From Antedon mediterranea (Eukaryota > Echinodermata > Crinoidea > Comatulida > Antedonidae): a DNA stretch of 64,000 nucleotides. The stretch's first letter is position 1. Each line of letters opens with the position of its first letter. The stretch is from contig NC_092678.1 of NCBI RefSeq assembly GCF_964355755.1, positions 24,098,365-24,162,364 of the forward strand, in the 5' to 3' direction. The notes under the pieces are model-generated. The model saw only the letters and a program-made list of their open reading frames with translations. It was not told the DNA's origin and ran no database searches. The translations under genes and the position numbers were made by a program. This document shows, in pieces, positions 47,347 to 60,500 of the stretch.

Positions 47347-48338
47347 GTCACCAGGTCTTTCACAAATTATACACTTCTGGTACCGAAAATAGTTGATACT
47401 TGTGTATTTACTATATAAATGTACATCCAAATTTGGAATAATTTGTATTTAAAATTATTCACATTCAATCTGTACTGTGTATAATTACACAATATTCCTT
47501 GTGTATAACAATAAAATACTAAGTTTTTCAAGTTAATGCACAAGAATTTTACTTTATAAAATGATTTTTCCAATTTCATATAATGATCCATCATTGAATG
47601 TTGAGACATATTAATAAAATTAATTTCAACAATTGTAAAGAATAATGATTTAAACAGCCATGTCAATCTTTCTCAAGCTGTTGAGAATAAAATTATTTGC
47701 AATATAATTATTAGATTATAGTGTGTATATTAGTCTATAATAAATGTAAGAAATACGTGAACACAATTTGTTAGCTATTTATGAAATATGTTGTTATGGA
47801 ATATGTTGTTTCCAACTTCTCAAGTAAATGCAATAAACCATCCTCATCTACTAAGTATTAGACAATTAAAGTGACAATTAAAGTGACAATTAAAGTGACA
47901 ATTAATAATACATGAAACCATTCCACAAACACAACATTTATTTTAGCACAGTTTATACAGAAGCACCATTTGGCATTGGTTCAATTATGTACAATATTTT
48001 TATAAAATAATTCTTTAATGTGCACGGCATAAAACAGATTAGAAGTTTACGTATCGGTGTAAAATTGTCTTCAAGCAGAGGAGCGCAAGCACGATTTTTT
48101 TTATAAAGGTCTGAAATAATTTTTAAAATAGAAATTTTCCTAGCCGACAGCTTGAAGAAACTACTTTTGTTTTGTACATGGCGTCCAGGTATGAAGACCC
48201 TCTTTTGCCACTGCAAGCAAGTAATGTTTTTGCATTGGTATAATTCAATATAAAATAACAAATGTATCTTATGTTCATTTTAAATAGATATATATACAAT
48301 CTTTTGGAATGTTTCACTTCAGTAATAGGTAAGTCACT
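47265..48338. other. CPT2-CFAP20DC convergent 3' region
   Basis: AT-rich. Several AATAAA signals lie on the plus strand (about 47,510, 47,687, 47,832), suitable for CPT2. A TTTATT at about 47,938 can serve CFAP20DC on the minus strand. Three to four copies of a GACAATTAAAGT decamer-type repeat lie near 47,860-47,905. I see no gene. Confidence 0.6.
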
Positions 48339-51300
48339 TTATGCTAATTCATAGTACTTGTGCGTTTTTGGATCAAAGTAACAGTTTAAACAGGGATCGT
48401 ACAATAAATCCAGCTCATCATCACTGTCATCTTTTCCTTTTTCACCTGAAATTAATAGAAACTTGACAAAATTACATTGAGAATGTACAGTAAGTTGTAA
48501 GCTATGTTTAACATGGTACTTATGTCTACAAATGTCAGCCAATACAAATAGTACAATGTTTAAGGCAATATTTACCTGTTGGTATATCCTTGTTAGGTGA
48601 TAGGTGTACAGCTGCTAGCTCCTCTCGACCCCTCTCACTAACTGGTATAATAGGAGGGCTAAACATCTTTGACCATTCCCTTAAAATAGATACACCATTC
48701 AATAACTAAGTACATTAGTACGATAATTATGGCTCTCATTTAACAGTAGAAAGAGTAATATTGTTTTCGTTCGTTTTACAATAAAAAGTATACATATTAT
48801 TAAGGCCCTTGTTTGTACTGTACCTTGGGTTGGACTGCATCAGTGGATTGTTATCCAATCCTCTATGTGCATCTTCCATGTAATCATACGGCTGCATAGG
48901 TGGGGCCTGCAAAATATAAGCAACTTGTTTTATCTCAACCCGACTTTAATAAAATGGGTACAGTAGTTAGTATCCTAGCTGTCGTAAGAAAGTATAAATA
49001 TCTTTTTGCAGATTTAATATTGCATTCTGTTTATCGATACAACTGTGTCTGTCTGTCTGGATTGGGGTGAAAAGAAACTAACCGGTCGCTGCCAAGTGCT
49101 GTTAGTAGTGGCAGAGTCATCGCTAGAATCACTGACATCGGCGTCAATGCCTTGGAAGGAATCCATATGAGATTCTGAAGACTCTTCAAGAGCTTCTTCT
49201 AGCTGTTGCCGCTGGAGACTTTGTAACATTCTGGCTTCTAAAGAGGATGCAGAACTGTATGACTCGTTCCGCCAATCATAATCCTGAAAGAAAGTGTATT
49301 TATTTCATTTTTGTCACTATTACCAAATATGGAAATATAATACTATCCCTGGCCTTTTTTATTTAAAACTAAATCTTGCATCATATTTCTATTTCATTTT
49401 AATTTAAAGCACCCACTTACATCAGACAGCCTATTCTCTGCACCTTCCATGGAACTACTTCCTGTGACCTTTTGACCTGATGAACCAGATGCACCTTGCC
49501 TGTTCTCGGAAGACCCAGCAGCACTTGATTCTGATGATAATCTAGGATCATCCTTAGATATCTCCTTTAATCTCTTTAAGCTCATTCTAGATCTGCTTTG
49601 ACTAGAGTCTTTACTCAGCTTTGGTAAGTAACCTTTTTTACCTTTTCCGTGTTGTGGCGTTCTTCCTCTCATGCGTGGCCCAGAATCACTTAATTGAGGT
49701 TGTTGGCTTTTGTTTACATTGTCAACCGTGAGCGCTAAATGTGCAGAACGTGGTGATTTGTTTTCCGTAGTTTCTTTATCTTTATTTACTACCACACGAT
49801 AATCGGTGCCTTCATCGCCGCTTTGATAACCAAAGAAATCGTTTGATTGCGGATTGGAAAATTTTATCTTCAAACTTGATTGTTGACCCTAGAATACAAA
49901 ATGTACCGTGATTATCATTATACTGTATTAAATTGGCCACAACATTTGATTGTAGAGGTTGTGGGACTATACTTGGATATTGACCTAGAGGACTATACTT
50001 GGATTTCGGGATGTGATCGGTGGCCCACAAGAGTAAACCAAATCCAGATTATTAGCAAACTTTCATTCTACACATTCTTTATTAATTTCCACAAATGTGT
50101 AGCCGGCCATGTTGTGCAACTTGAAAAAGAAAAGTTATTATCTCAACAGGATGCTAGTAAAATAAACTTACATTTGAAGTCTTGTTCTTTTCTTTACTGT
50201 CTTTACTAGCTGGTACAGTTCTTGGCTTTGAATTGAATGTATACAGTTTTCTGTCAGATGTACTGTTAATCTGGTTCCCATTACAAGAATCATTTTCATT
50301 ATTATTTACGCTTTTCTCTGATAATTTACTTTTAGTTTTATAATGTTTAACAACGCTATCAACTTTAGTTCTTTCTGACGTCTTATTTTTATCAGAATTA
50401 CTTGATTGTTGTTCCTTTTCATCAGTTTCTGAAAAGCTTTCCAATCTTCGTCGACTATTTCGAACCCCTGGCTGTTTCTTATTCCGGTCTTGTAAACTCA
50501 CTGATCCACCACTTAGGGCTAGCATATCGTCCGATTCCGACATACTGTCTGTCCGCTGATAACGTGAAATGTTTTGAGTAGAATTATCTTTCCAATCTTT
50601 CTTACTTAAGCGTTCCCTTGCTCCATTTAGCAATTTCCTAACATCATCTTCAGTATCCACTGAACTTTCAGATTCATTTCTATTGCGTCTTTTACTACCA
50701 TTACTATCCGAATATTTATTTTTATCGTAAACTCCACGAGACGTTGCGTCACCACTACCACGAGACGTTTTATCACCGCTACCACTGCGAGACGTTGCAT
50801 CACCGCTACCACCGCGAGACGTTGCGTCACCACTACCACCACGGGAAGAAGCGGTACTGCTACTGTTAGACGGACGAACTTTAACAATGCGTCTGGATGT
50901 GCCCGCTGACTCTTTGGATCGGTCTCTTGGTGGATGTGGTTTGTGTGCGATTTCTGACTGGAGCTGCCCTCCACCTGCCCATGTCCTGCTTCCAGATAAA
51001 CTATCTAGGGAACAATAGAAGGAACACTTTATTTGCTATGGTAATATGGTAGTGATACGCCCAAATATAGTAGTGATATGACATCATCATGCCCATATAT
51101 GGGCACATAAATTTGTTTTTGTCTTGTAAAGTGTAGACAGAGCTTAAGAACATAACTTTTATACTTGTGTGATTTTTGATTTATTCTCAACATACCTTTG
51201 TCAACATTTAGCTCACTGTCCTTTAATGGGGTGCCTGGATCGGACTTCTGCCGATTGTGCTTGCCACTATGAACAACAAGAGTATCAACTTGGTCCTTTG

Positions 51301-53979
51301 AAGCACGCCCTCGTGGAGATTCTGTAAAAGTGACGTATAAGTATTATTATTGATTACGAATTTTAATTTCAGAAAAATTGAGATTTGTTTTTTTAATTTG
51401 TTTTCTTTCATGGTATTGTAATAGTGTTATCTTGAAATTTGTGTCCCTGATGGATCCAAAATACTGCTCAATGTTACTGTGATCTAATTTAAGCATGTAC
51501 TAACCTTCAAAACGTTGCGTGTGTGGTGTCCGATTGCTTCGATGACCTGCACTATTCGAAGCCTAACAAATTAAATGAGTTTTTACATTAAAAAAATTGT
51601 TTTATTCAGAACTAATTAATATCAAAATATAAGGACGTCTAGATGTTTCTCTATGTAACTGTTCTTATTTGAATAAGTATTATGAAATGGAATATATACC
51701 TCAGATCGGCCAGCTGAATTTGGCTTTTTGGACGAAGGTGAGGATGGCACTCGCACTCTGGACCCAAATGCTATGTGCGTTGGCCCCTTATCTTTGCCTC
51801 TACTAGCATTCAAATCTGTAACAAAAGGACAAATAGCATGTACAACATCTACTACAGTATTACCTCAAAGCTGATATTTTAAAAATGGGCTTAAAACTGA
51901 ATTTGTACTGTAAACAAACCTGGATCTGAAGATGACGAGGGCCTGCTTACGGCTGATTCACCTCTAGTCTTGTAGTCAGCGTGTCGTAACTTGTTCATAT
52001 TGATAACCTTTAATAACAAATGAAAACATGTCTAGTTATAATGAAGCAATTCCAACCACTACTACTTATTTTCATACCTAAAGCAGTTCTTGTTTAATTA
52101 ATGTTTCCACGTTCTCTTTATCATATTTCTTTTCATCATCCAATAATATTGTACGATTGTTAATTACTGTACCTGTGTTTGAAACCGAACATCTTTGTGG
52201 AATTGGCATTGCGTTGGAATGTGATCGACCTCAGTGTCATTAGTATTAGGACAACAATGGTACACATCTATAAAACAAAAACATCAATCAATTGAACTTT
52301 ATTAGTCAAAAGTGTACACATCAAACTCGTGTTTAATTTGGCATATTAACTGTTATATCAACTGACATTCTTTGGCACGCAAAAAAACAAGAAATAGCTA
52401 CGTACCATCGTCATCAGTGTTGTCCAGCGGTTGCGTCTTTAGAGTGAATATCTTGCGTAACTTACAAGAGGCGCTTATAGTGATAGAATCTAGAGATTTG
52501 AATGTTTGACCTTTGAACGCTTCACCAACAAATGATACCATATCAAAACACAGGTTTAACCACTGAAAAAAAAATCAAATGTTTAGTGAACAAATCTGAG
52601 AGTTTCAAATAAGACCTTACAAACAACAACACAGGTTTCAGGATTTTTAAATAATGAGACCAGGAATTGTATATTACCATTTCTAAATTGAATTAGGGTC
52701 TACTATGGGTTTAACCGATAAACCACTCATTTTTTACCAAACTTAAATATATCTACATACCACAGATTTCTTAAGAATAGCAAGAGGTATCTTAGCATGT
52801 AGCGGTGTAACCGACACTTCTTTATGAGATGTTGATAACACTATACGTCTCTTGTTGTTACTCATATCACAAATTCTATCAAGAAAAATATAAATGCAAA
52901 TATCAATATCAAAATTATTAAATATACGGTATGTATTAACTGGAGGAAAAACGATAATTTTTTTGCACAGAGCTGATCCTCCTAATCTCATCCCCCTAAT
53001 CTCATCATTCACTCAACTCCATTCAACTTTCTCCCAGAAGAATTAAATTTAATAATACTCACCCTAACTCAACAGAGAAATCCTGTCCCAGAGACACGTA
53101 CAGTTGGATTACAAAGAACCTCTGGATTAAAACCACTTGAAAAACAAAAAAATAAAGCGTACAAACTTACAAGAAAAGTAATATTTTTTATTTTGTTTTT
53201 TATTTTTAAGAAAGTACTTTGACAAAGAAGTTGTGTTTCTAGCAGTCTATTTCTTATACAGTATTTAAGCTTAAATTGAGATCAAGTTACTATTCATGAT
53301 CATCCCTACCATTTTAGATTACTTACATAACTGTTTGGCATCTTTTGGAAGAAGCATCTTTGTTGATGCTGTGGCGCCCTCTACCACATGACAGTAACTT
53401 TTAATTTCTTTATCATACACCTGTATGTAACAAAAACATACACAACCTTTGTAACATTTTGTATTTATTTGAATTAGTAATTATCTTTCTTAATTTATTT
53501 TCAAATGTTTGCATCGAATAAAATAAATGTTAAAAGAGCAACCTTTGAGAACGAGGAAGTGCCACCAGACAGCTTCCATTTCATCAGAGGATCCTTGCCT
53601 TGTGAACTGAACACTTCAACGTACGGGCCACCCTAAAATGACATCAAATAGTGCAACATATTAAGATAAAACAACTATCAAAATATTATCAAACGTTGGT
53701 TTTTATTTGAAAAAAGGGGCAACAGGTGTTTAGTAGTATAGGCTAATCCAAACTGAAAATAATTTTAAAAATTAGGTAATTTACTTTATGTTGAACCAAG
53801 AAAGCATTGACAAAGTTTTTATATTTAATGAATATTTACAATTCAACAATTTTTATTGTTTTAACATTAAAAAAAAGTAAAAATTAATCAAAAAAGTAAA
53901 AAATAATGAAACTATTATTAATATTATCTCAATCAGAACCAGATAAATGTTGGCCTACCTGGAATTCGTTTTTAAACAT
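48339..53979 (-). CDS. CFAP20DC: CFAP20 domain-containing protein (C3orf67 orthologue)
   Basis: Seventeen exons in consistent phase give 942 residues: 53959-53979, 53543-53632, 53327-53420, 53063-53135, 52761-52875, 52406-52562, 52173-52267, 51920-52007, 51700-51815, 51505-51562, 51196-51321, 50172-51004, 49421-49888, 49083-49283, 48824-48906, 48576-48679 and 48339-48445. The first about 183 residues form the CFAP20 (DUF667) domain: [65 protein letters not shown]. The middle is disordered and Ser-rich, with SGDATSRG-type repeats in exon 12. The C-terminus [20 protein letters not shown] matches the vertebrate end as recalled. CFAP20 itself is an axonemal doublet inner-junction protein; this relative is poorly characterised, probably cilium-linked. 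It is longer than the human protein because of the disordered middle. It is divergent from ASZ1. Confidence 0.9.
51037..51146. mobile_element. MITE, family A, in a CFAP20DC intron
   Basis: The left part is truncated. The interior has GCCCAAATATAGTAGTGATA and CCCATATATGGGCACATAA; the right end is GTGTAGACAGAGCTTA. It lies between exons 12 and 11. Confidence 0.75.
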
Positions 53980-54539
53980 TATTGTTCTTGGTTAAAACCT
54001 AGCTGTAACATAACGGCAACTTGATCTGCAAAGAAATTATTAACAAGTTTAAATATCAATTCACAGACAAAAAATGACAAAATCTTTTATAAATTCAATC
54101 ATAATCATAAAGTTCATAGTGCATAAAGAGTATTGATAAATTATTAATCATTCAATTCAAATCTTTTACCAACAAAGAAACATTTAATAGTCCTCAATTA
54201 ATCTAGTAGTACCCTACCTATTTATTCTAATAGAGGATGGTTCACCTGCCTCTCTATAGAAAAGTGGTGACCCTCATCATCTCTCTATCTAGCCTAGCTT
54301 GGGGGCCTAGTAATTCAATCATATTTCTTCGCTTCTTAAACTTTATATTACGCTTTATTATGTTTTTATGAATTATTAATATGTATATTTCATCGTGGTA
54401 AGCTTAAAAATACTTATAAAATAGAAGGTAGCTTACAATCATCAATAATAGTTGGTTGATCTCGGTATCTACGTATCGAAGGAAGCCATTATTTACAAAA
54501 AAATGCAATTACTATTGAGGGCGCTATTTCAAAACAAAA
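53980..54539. promoter_or_regulatory. Bidirectional promoter region, CFAP20DC/ASZ1
   Basis: 560 bp separate the two start codons. The region is AT-rich without an obvious TATA box or CpG island. The ASZ1 ATG lies in AAAATGGCTGCG, a YY1-like context often seen at housekeeping and germline starts. A non-coding first exon on either side cannot be excluded. Confidence 0.45.
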
Positions 54540-57500
54540 ATGGCTGCGTACATGAATGCAATCCCTGCCGGTGACGAAGATTTTGATTTTGATGATGATG
54601 GCTTTAATTTTGATGATGCTTATGCAAGTGCAACCCCTTTTGATGTAAGATAAACGTAGAATAAACCTAGTAAATTTAAGTTTGCAAAATTCATCAAAAA
54701 ATAGACTAAATGGCGTCCAGACTTTTAGGACTAAAAGCTAGCCTTTCGCTCGACCTTACTTCTTTGATATTTCTGTCACTGTGGTTGGTTGGTTGGTTTG
54801 TCTGGTGAGGAAGCTGTGCTAATTCCTAACCATGACGTGTTGTGGGCCAGGCTAGGTCTAGTTAATGAGCCTGGTACCTAGTATGATGGAATGAACTAGC
54901 TAGGCCTAAGTTTTTAATTAACTCTTCATATTTCCATAATTAATGATAATATTTAATATGTTTATTTTTTTTTTAGGTTTTTTATAACTTATGCCAAAAG
55001 TTAAAACCAGAAAATATTAATATTATATATAGCCTATATAAGCATTTCTTTTTCTTAATTAAGGACACATCTTTTACAACAAAGTCCAAGTTTACAGTCG
55101 GTTCACCAGATGCTAAGGAAGAAATAATCGATGGCATGACGACGCAGAAGAAACAAAAGAGGTTGCCGGTACGAGACAAACAAGGGGCGTTACTCATTGC
55201 AGATGACCTGAGGACGGTCATTTTAAAAGGACACTTACAGGAAATGAAACACTTTTTACAACAAGGTTTGTTCGTTATGATGCATATCTAAAAAATTCAC
55301 GATAAATTTATATCTTTATTACCTAGCAAATGTGTGGCCAAGTGGTTAAGACGGTGAACCATAATACCTAGCCATAACATCGACAAGTGTCATGTTCAAG
55401 GCTCACTCGCTCCATAGTTATGGTGCTAGAACGAGTCTTCTCGGATAAGGTCTATAAACTGTAGGTCCAGTGTACACCTGGCTCATGTACACTTTAAAGA
55501 ATCTAAGTACATCTTTTGAGACGAGTACCCTTATGTACTAGTACACACACAGACATTGATTGTCAGCATATGCTTCTATAGATATAGTTGAAAAAAATAA
55601 AAATCTTTACATTTTTAGGAGTACCTGTTGACTTCAAGCTTCGAGATGGATGGACTCTTCTCATGTATTCTGCATCTTCTGGCAAAGCAGAAATCGTTAA
55701 ATATTTATTAGAAAATAAAGCTGATCCAAATCTTGCTAGTGGTAAGTACTGTACTTACGCACCATAATTTCCCAACCAGACCATTATATTAAAGCAACAC
55801 ACACCTGCTGTATCCCAATACCTTTCTTCCATTTGCTAATATATATTTCACACTGATTTATAGTAGTATTGTATTGCTGCTTGTAAATAGTTTTTAGTTA
55901 TAAATATAGTTTAGTTATTCATGTCTTTTTTGTTTAGTTAAATATGTTCTGTGTTGCTTCTTGGACCGCACTGCATATTGTGAGTGCCACCAATTCAAAG
56001 GTGTATGGTCAACAAATAAATAAATACCCAGGTATGCCTAGCACCCATATATATGGCCAGCAGACTACCTGGTGCATAGATCTGTTTTGAAGCTCACAAT
56101 GAAGCTGCCATAACTGTACTACAACTACAGCCGTACATTGCTAAATATGACCTTGGAATTGTTTTGTCACATGACCGATTGTGTTTTTCAGATTTGTTTA
56201 CTCCACTGATGGCAGCATGTTCTTGTAGTACAGCCTCAGAAGATCAAATCTTGCATTGTGTTAAGAAACTCCTAGAGCATGGTGCCAGGATTAACAGCCA
56301 TGACAGGTAAACAGTATTTGTCTAGTAATGATTGCTACAATGATTGGTTGAAGTAGTCAACAATGTTCAACCAATTACAAGCTCTTGAAGTTACTGGGTT
56401 ACTACATTATTGTTAGGGGGATTAATAAAAATACTCTTATGAATAAGATGAGTTTAACCAAGTTGAAAGATTAATGTCCAGTTGCTGTAGTGTTGTTGTT
56501 GCATTGTTTATGTTTATTTCTTACAGACATTTTATGACCAGTCTTATGTTTGCAGCCAAGTCTGGTTATGTATCTGTTGTTTCTCATTTAATTCACTGTA
56601 AATGTGACATTAATAAACAAGACGATCGACGGTGGACGGTAAGTTGCTAACAAAACCAAGGTTCAGGCTGAAACCACTTGCTGTGGTTGTGGTGTGCGTT
56701 GGCTTCTACCATTAGGACGTGCTGTAGATATCTAGAAATAGTCTATTACAAAGTAACTTGACGAATAAAAGACTAGTAAAGTTTGGTTTGCGGTACACCA
56801 GTGTTTCTAAAACAAAAGTAAATATGGTTGAGAATGGTGTACCGGAAACCTAACTTTACCAGCTTTGCTAAGTTACAGTCAAATATTTACCTTACTCTCA
56901 AAGACCAGAGATTTACTTACATTTGTTTTCTCAATTCTTAATAATAATACATAAAATACCTTGTATAGGCATTATGCTATGCGGCAGGTTGTGGCTCTGT
57001 TGCTGTTGTCAAGTTATTGCTTGATAATAAAGCAAAAACAAATCTAAGATGTTCAGAAGGTACACCAGCAGACGTAGCCTACAACAATGGACATGAAAAG
57101 GTTGGTACATCAATATTTAAATATCTTTTTATTTAAACCATTGCAACCATTGCAACCAGTAGATGGATTAAACCAGTCAGTCTGCGTGTTTGTCCACCCA
57201 CTACAAAATTCCCCTTGTCAACACATTCAGTTTTGTTGCAGGAATGTTGTATGTTAATGATTTTTTTTTCTTTAGTTGTCAGAGGTAATAGAAGAACATG
57301 AACATCCAGAAAAACACAAGATGAGAAACAGTATAGACGCAGCTGATGGAACAGATAAAATGTAAGAAAATAGTAGATAAAGATGAGAAAAAGTATAGAC
57401 GCAGCTGATGGAACAGATAAAATATAAGAAAATAGTAGATAAAGATGAGAAACAGTATAGACGCAGCTGATGGAACAGATAAAATGTAAGAAAATAGTAG

Positions 57501-60500
57501 ATAAAGATGAGAAAAAGTATAGACGCAGCTGATGGAACAGATAAAATATAAGAAAATAGTAGATAAAGATGAGAAAAAGTATAGACGCAGCTGATGGAAC
57601 AGATAAAATGTAAGAAAATAGTAGATAAAGATGAGAAAAAGTATAGACGCAGCTGATGGAACAGATAAAATATAAGAAAATAGTAGATAAAGATGAGAAA
57701 CAGTATAGACGCAGCTGATGGAACAGATAAAATGTAAGAAAATAGTAGATAAAGATGAGAAACAGTATAGACGCAGCTGATGGAACAGATAAAATGTAAG
57801 AAAATAGTAGATAAAGATGAGAAACAGTATAGACGCAGCTGATGGAACAGATAAAATGTAAGAAAATAGTAGATAAAGATGAGAAAAAGTATAGACGCAG
57901 CTGATGGAACAGATAAAATATAAGAAAATAGTAGATAAAGATGAGAAACAGTATAGACGCAGCTGATGGAACAGATAAAATGTAAGAAAATAGTAGATAA
58001 AGATGAGAAAAAGTATAGACGCAGCTGATGGAACAGATAAAATATAAGAAAATAGTAGATAAAGATGAGAAACAGTATAGACGCAGCTGATGGAACAGAT
58101 AAAATGTAAGAAAATAGTAGATAAAGATGAGAAAAAGTATAGACGCAGCTGATGGAACAGATAAAATATAAGAAAATAGTAGATAAAGATGAGAAACAGT
58201 ATAGACGCAGCTGATGGAACAGATAAAATGTAAGAAAATAGTAGATAAAGATGAGAAACAGTATAGACGCAGCTGATGGAACAGATAAAATGTAAGAAAA
58301 TAGTAGATAAAGATGAGAAACAGTATAGACGCAGCTGATGGAACAGATAAAATGTAAGAAAATAGTAGATAAAGATGAGAAAAAGTATAGACGCAGCTGA
58401 TGGAACAGATAAAATATAAGAAAATAGTAGATAAAGATGAGAAACAGTATAGACGCAGCTGATGGAACAGATAAAATGTAAGAAAATAGTAGATAAAGAT
58501 GAGAAACAGTATAGACGCAGCTGATGGAACAGATAAAATGTAAGAAAATAGTAGATAAAGATGAGAAACAGTATAGACGCAGCTGATGGAACAGATAAAA
58601 TGTAAGAAAATAGTAGATAAAGATGAGAAAAAGTATAGACGCAGCTGATGGAACAGATAAAATATAAGAAAATAGTAGATAAAGATGAGAAACAGTATAG
58701 ACGCAGCTGATGGAACAGATAAAATGTAAGAAAATAGTAGATAAAGATGAGAAAAAGTATAGACGCAGCTGATGGAACAGATAAAATATAAGAAAATAGT
58801 AGATAAAGATGAGAAACAGTATAGACGCAGCTGATGGAACAGATAAAATGTAAGAAAATAGTAGATAAAGATGAGAAACAGTATAGACGCAGCTGATGGA
58901 ACAGATAAAATGTAAGAAAATAGTAGATAAAGATGAGAAAAAGTATAGACGCAGCTGATGGAACAGATAAAATGTAAGAAAATAGTAGATAAAGATGAGA
59001 AACAGTATAGACGCAGCTGATGGAACAGATAAAATGTAAGAAAATAGTAGATAAAGATGAGAAACAGTATAGACGCAGCTGATGGAACAGATAAAATGTA
59101 AGAAAATAGTAGATAAAGATGAGAAACAGTATAGACGCAGCTGATGGAACAGATAAAATGTAAGAAAATAGTAGATAAAGATGAGAAACAGTATAGACGC
59201 AGCTGATGGAACAGATAAAATGTAAGAAAATAGTAGATAAAGATGAGAAACAGTATAGACGCAGCTGATGGAACAGATAAAATGTAAGAAAATAGTAGAT
59301 AAAGATGAGAAACAGTATAGACGCAGCTGATGGAACAGATAAAATATAAGAAAACAGTAGATAAAGATGAGAAACAGTATAGACGCAGCTGATGGAACAG
59401 ATAAAATGTAAGAAAATAGTAGATAAAGATGAGAAACAGTATAGACGCAGCTGATGGAACAGATAAAATGTAAGAAAATAGTAGATAAAAATGAGAAACA
59501 GTAAAGACGCAGCTGATGGAACAGATAAAATGTAAGAAAACAGATAAAGATGAGAAACAGTATAGACGCAGCTGATGGAACAGATAAAATGTAAGAAAAT
59601 AGTAGATAAAGATGAGAAACAGTATAGACGCAGCTGATGGAACAGATAAAATGTAAGAAAATAGTAGATAATGATGAGAAACAGTATAGACGCAGCTGAT
59701 GGAACAGATAAAATGTAAGAAAATAGTAGATAAAGATGAGAAACAGTATAGACGCAGCTGATGGAACAGATAAAATGTAAGAAAATAGTAGATAAAGATG
59801 AGAAACAGTATAGACGCAGCTGATGGAACAGATAAAATGTAAGAAAATAGTAGATAAAGATGAGAAACAGTATAGATGCAGCTGATGGAACAGATAAAAT
59901 ATAAGAAAATAGTAGATAAAGATTGAATCAATGACCTTATAGTTGGAGGCAAAAGACACTGTTCTGTAGGTTTAACGCCACACCCAAGTTGGAGGAATGT
60001 CCATGTAAAATCAATCATATTTGTTGTCAAACTCACTAAATGTGGATCAATTCTGTTTAAGATTAAATATCTTCTCTAGTATGACATAAATGTAATAAAC
60101 TTTTTTTTTTTAAAGAACACCCTCTCTAATTGTTGTCTTTATTGATAATCAATAGGGGTCGGATTAAAAAATAATGGATCGTTCCAGAAGTGGTATCGTA
60201 CAGCACTCCCTTTTAAATGTTTAATTTGTTTGATTTTTTTAGAGATGTATCCAAAGCGGCTGATAAGTACAAGCGTTATGGTGATCTAGAGCTATTCTTA
60301 TTTGGTATGAACCTTGGACACCTTATACCAGTGTTCCAACATCAAGAGTTAGATTTTACCACTGTCTTACAAATGACAGAAGGAGATTTAGAAAAGGTAG
60401 ACTTTGATTCGATTAAACTAGATAACTTTAGAGAACATAATAGTATAAATCTGAGTTCATTTTCCTTTTGTTGCATGTTACCCACGGTAACATGCTTGCC

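Noticed and set aside
55331-55405. Functional tRNA gene
   Set aside because: A- and B-box-like words are present but the cloverleaf does not close; it is better explained as a SINE head.
57133-60036. Giant minus-strand open frames (967 and 895 residues)
   Set aside because: They are by-products of the 62-bp minisatellite: three units make 186 bp with no stop on the minus strand, so several frames stay open. The hydrophobic periodic translation has no independent support, and the plus strand explains the unit as ASZ1 exon 7.
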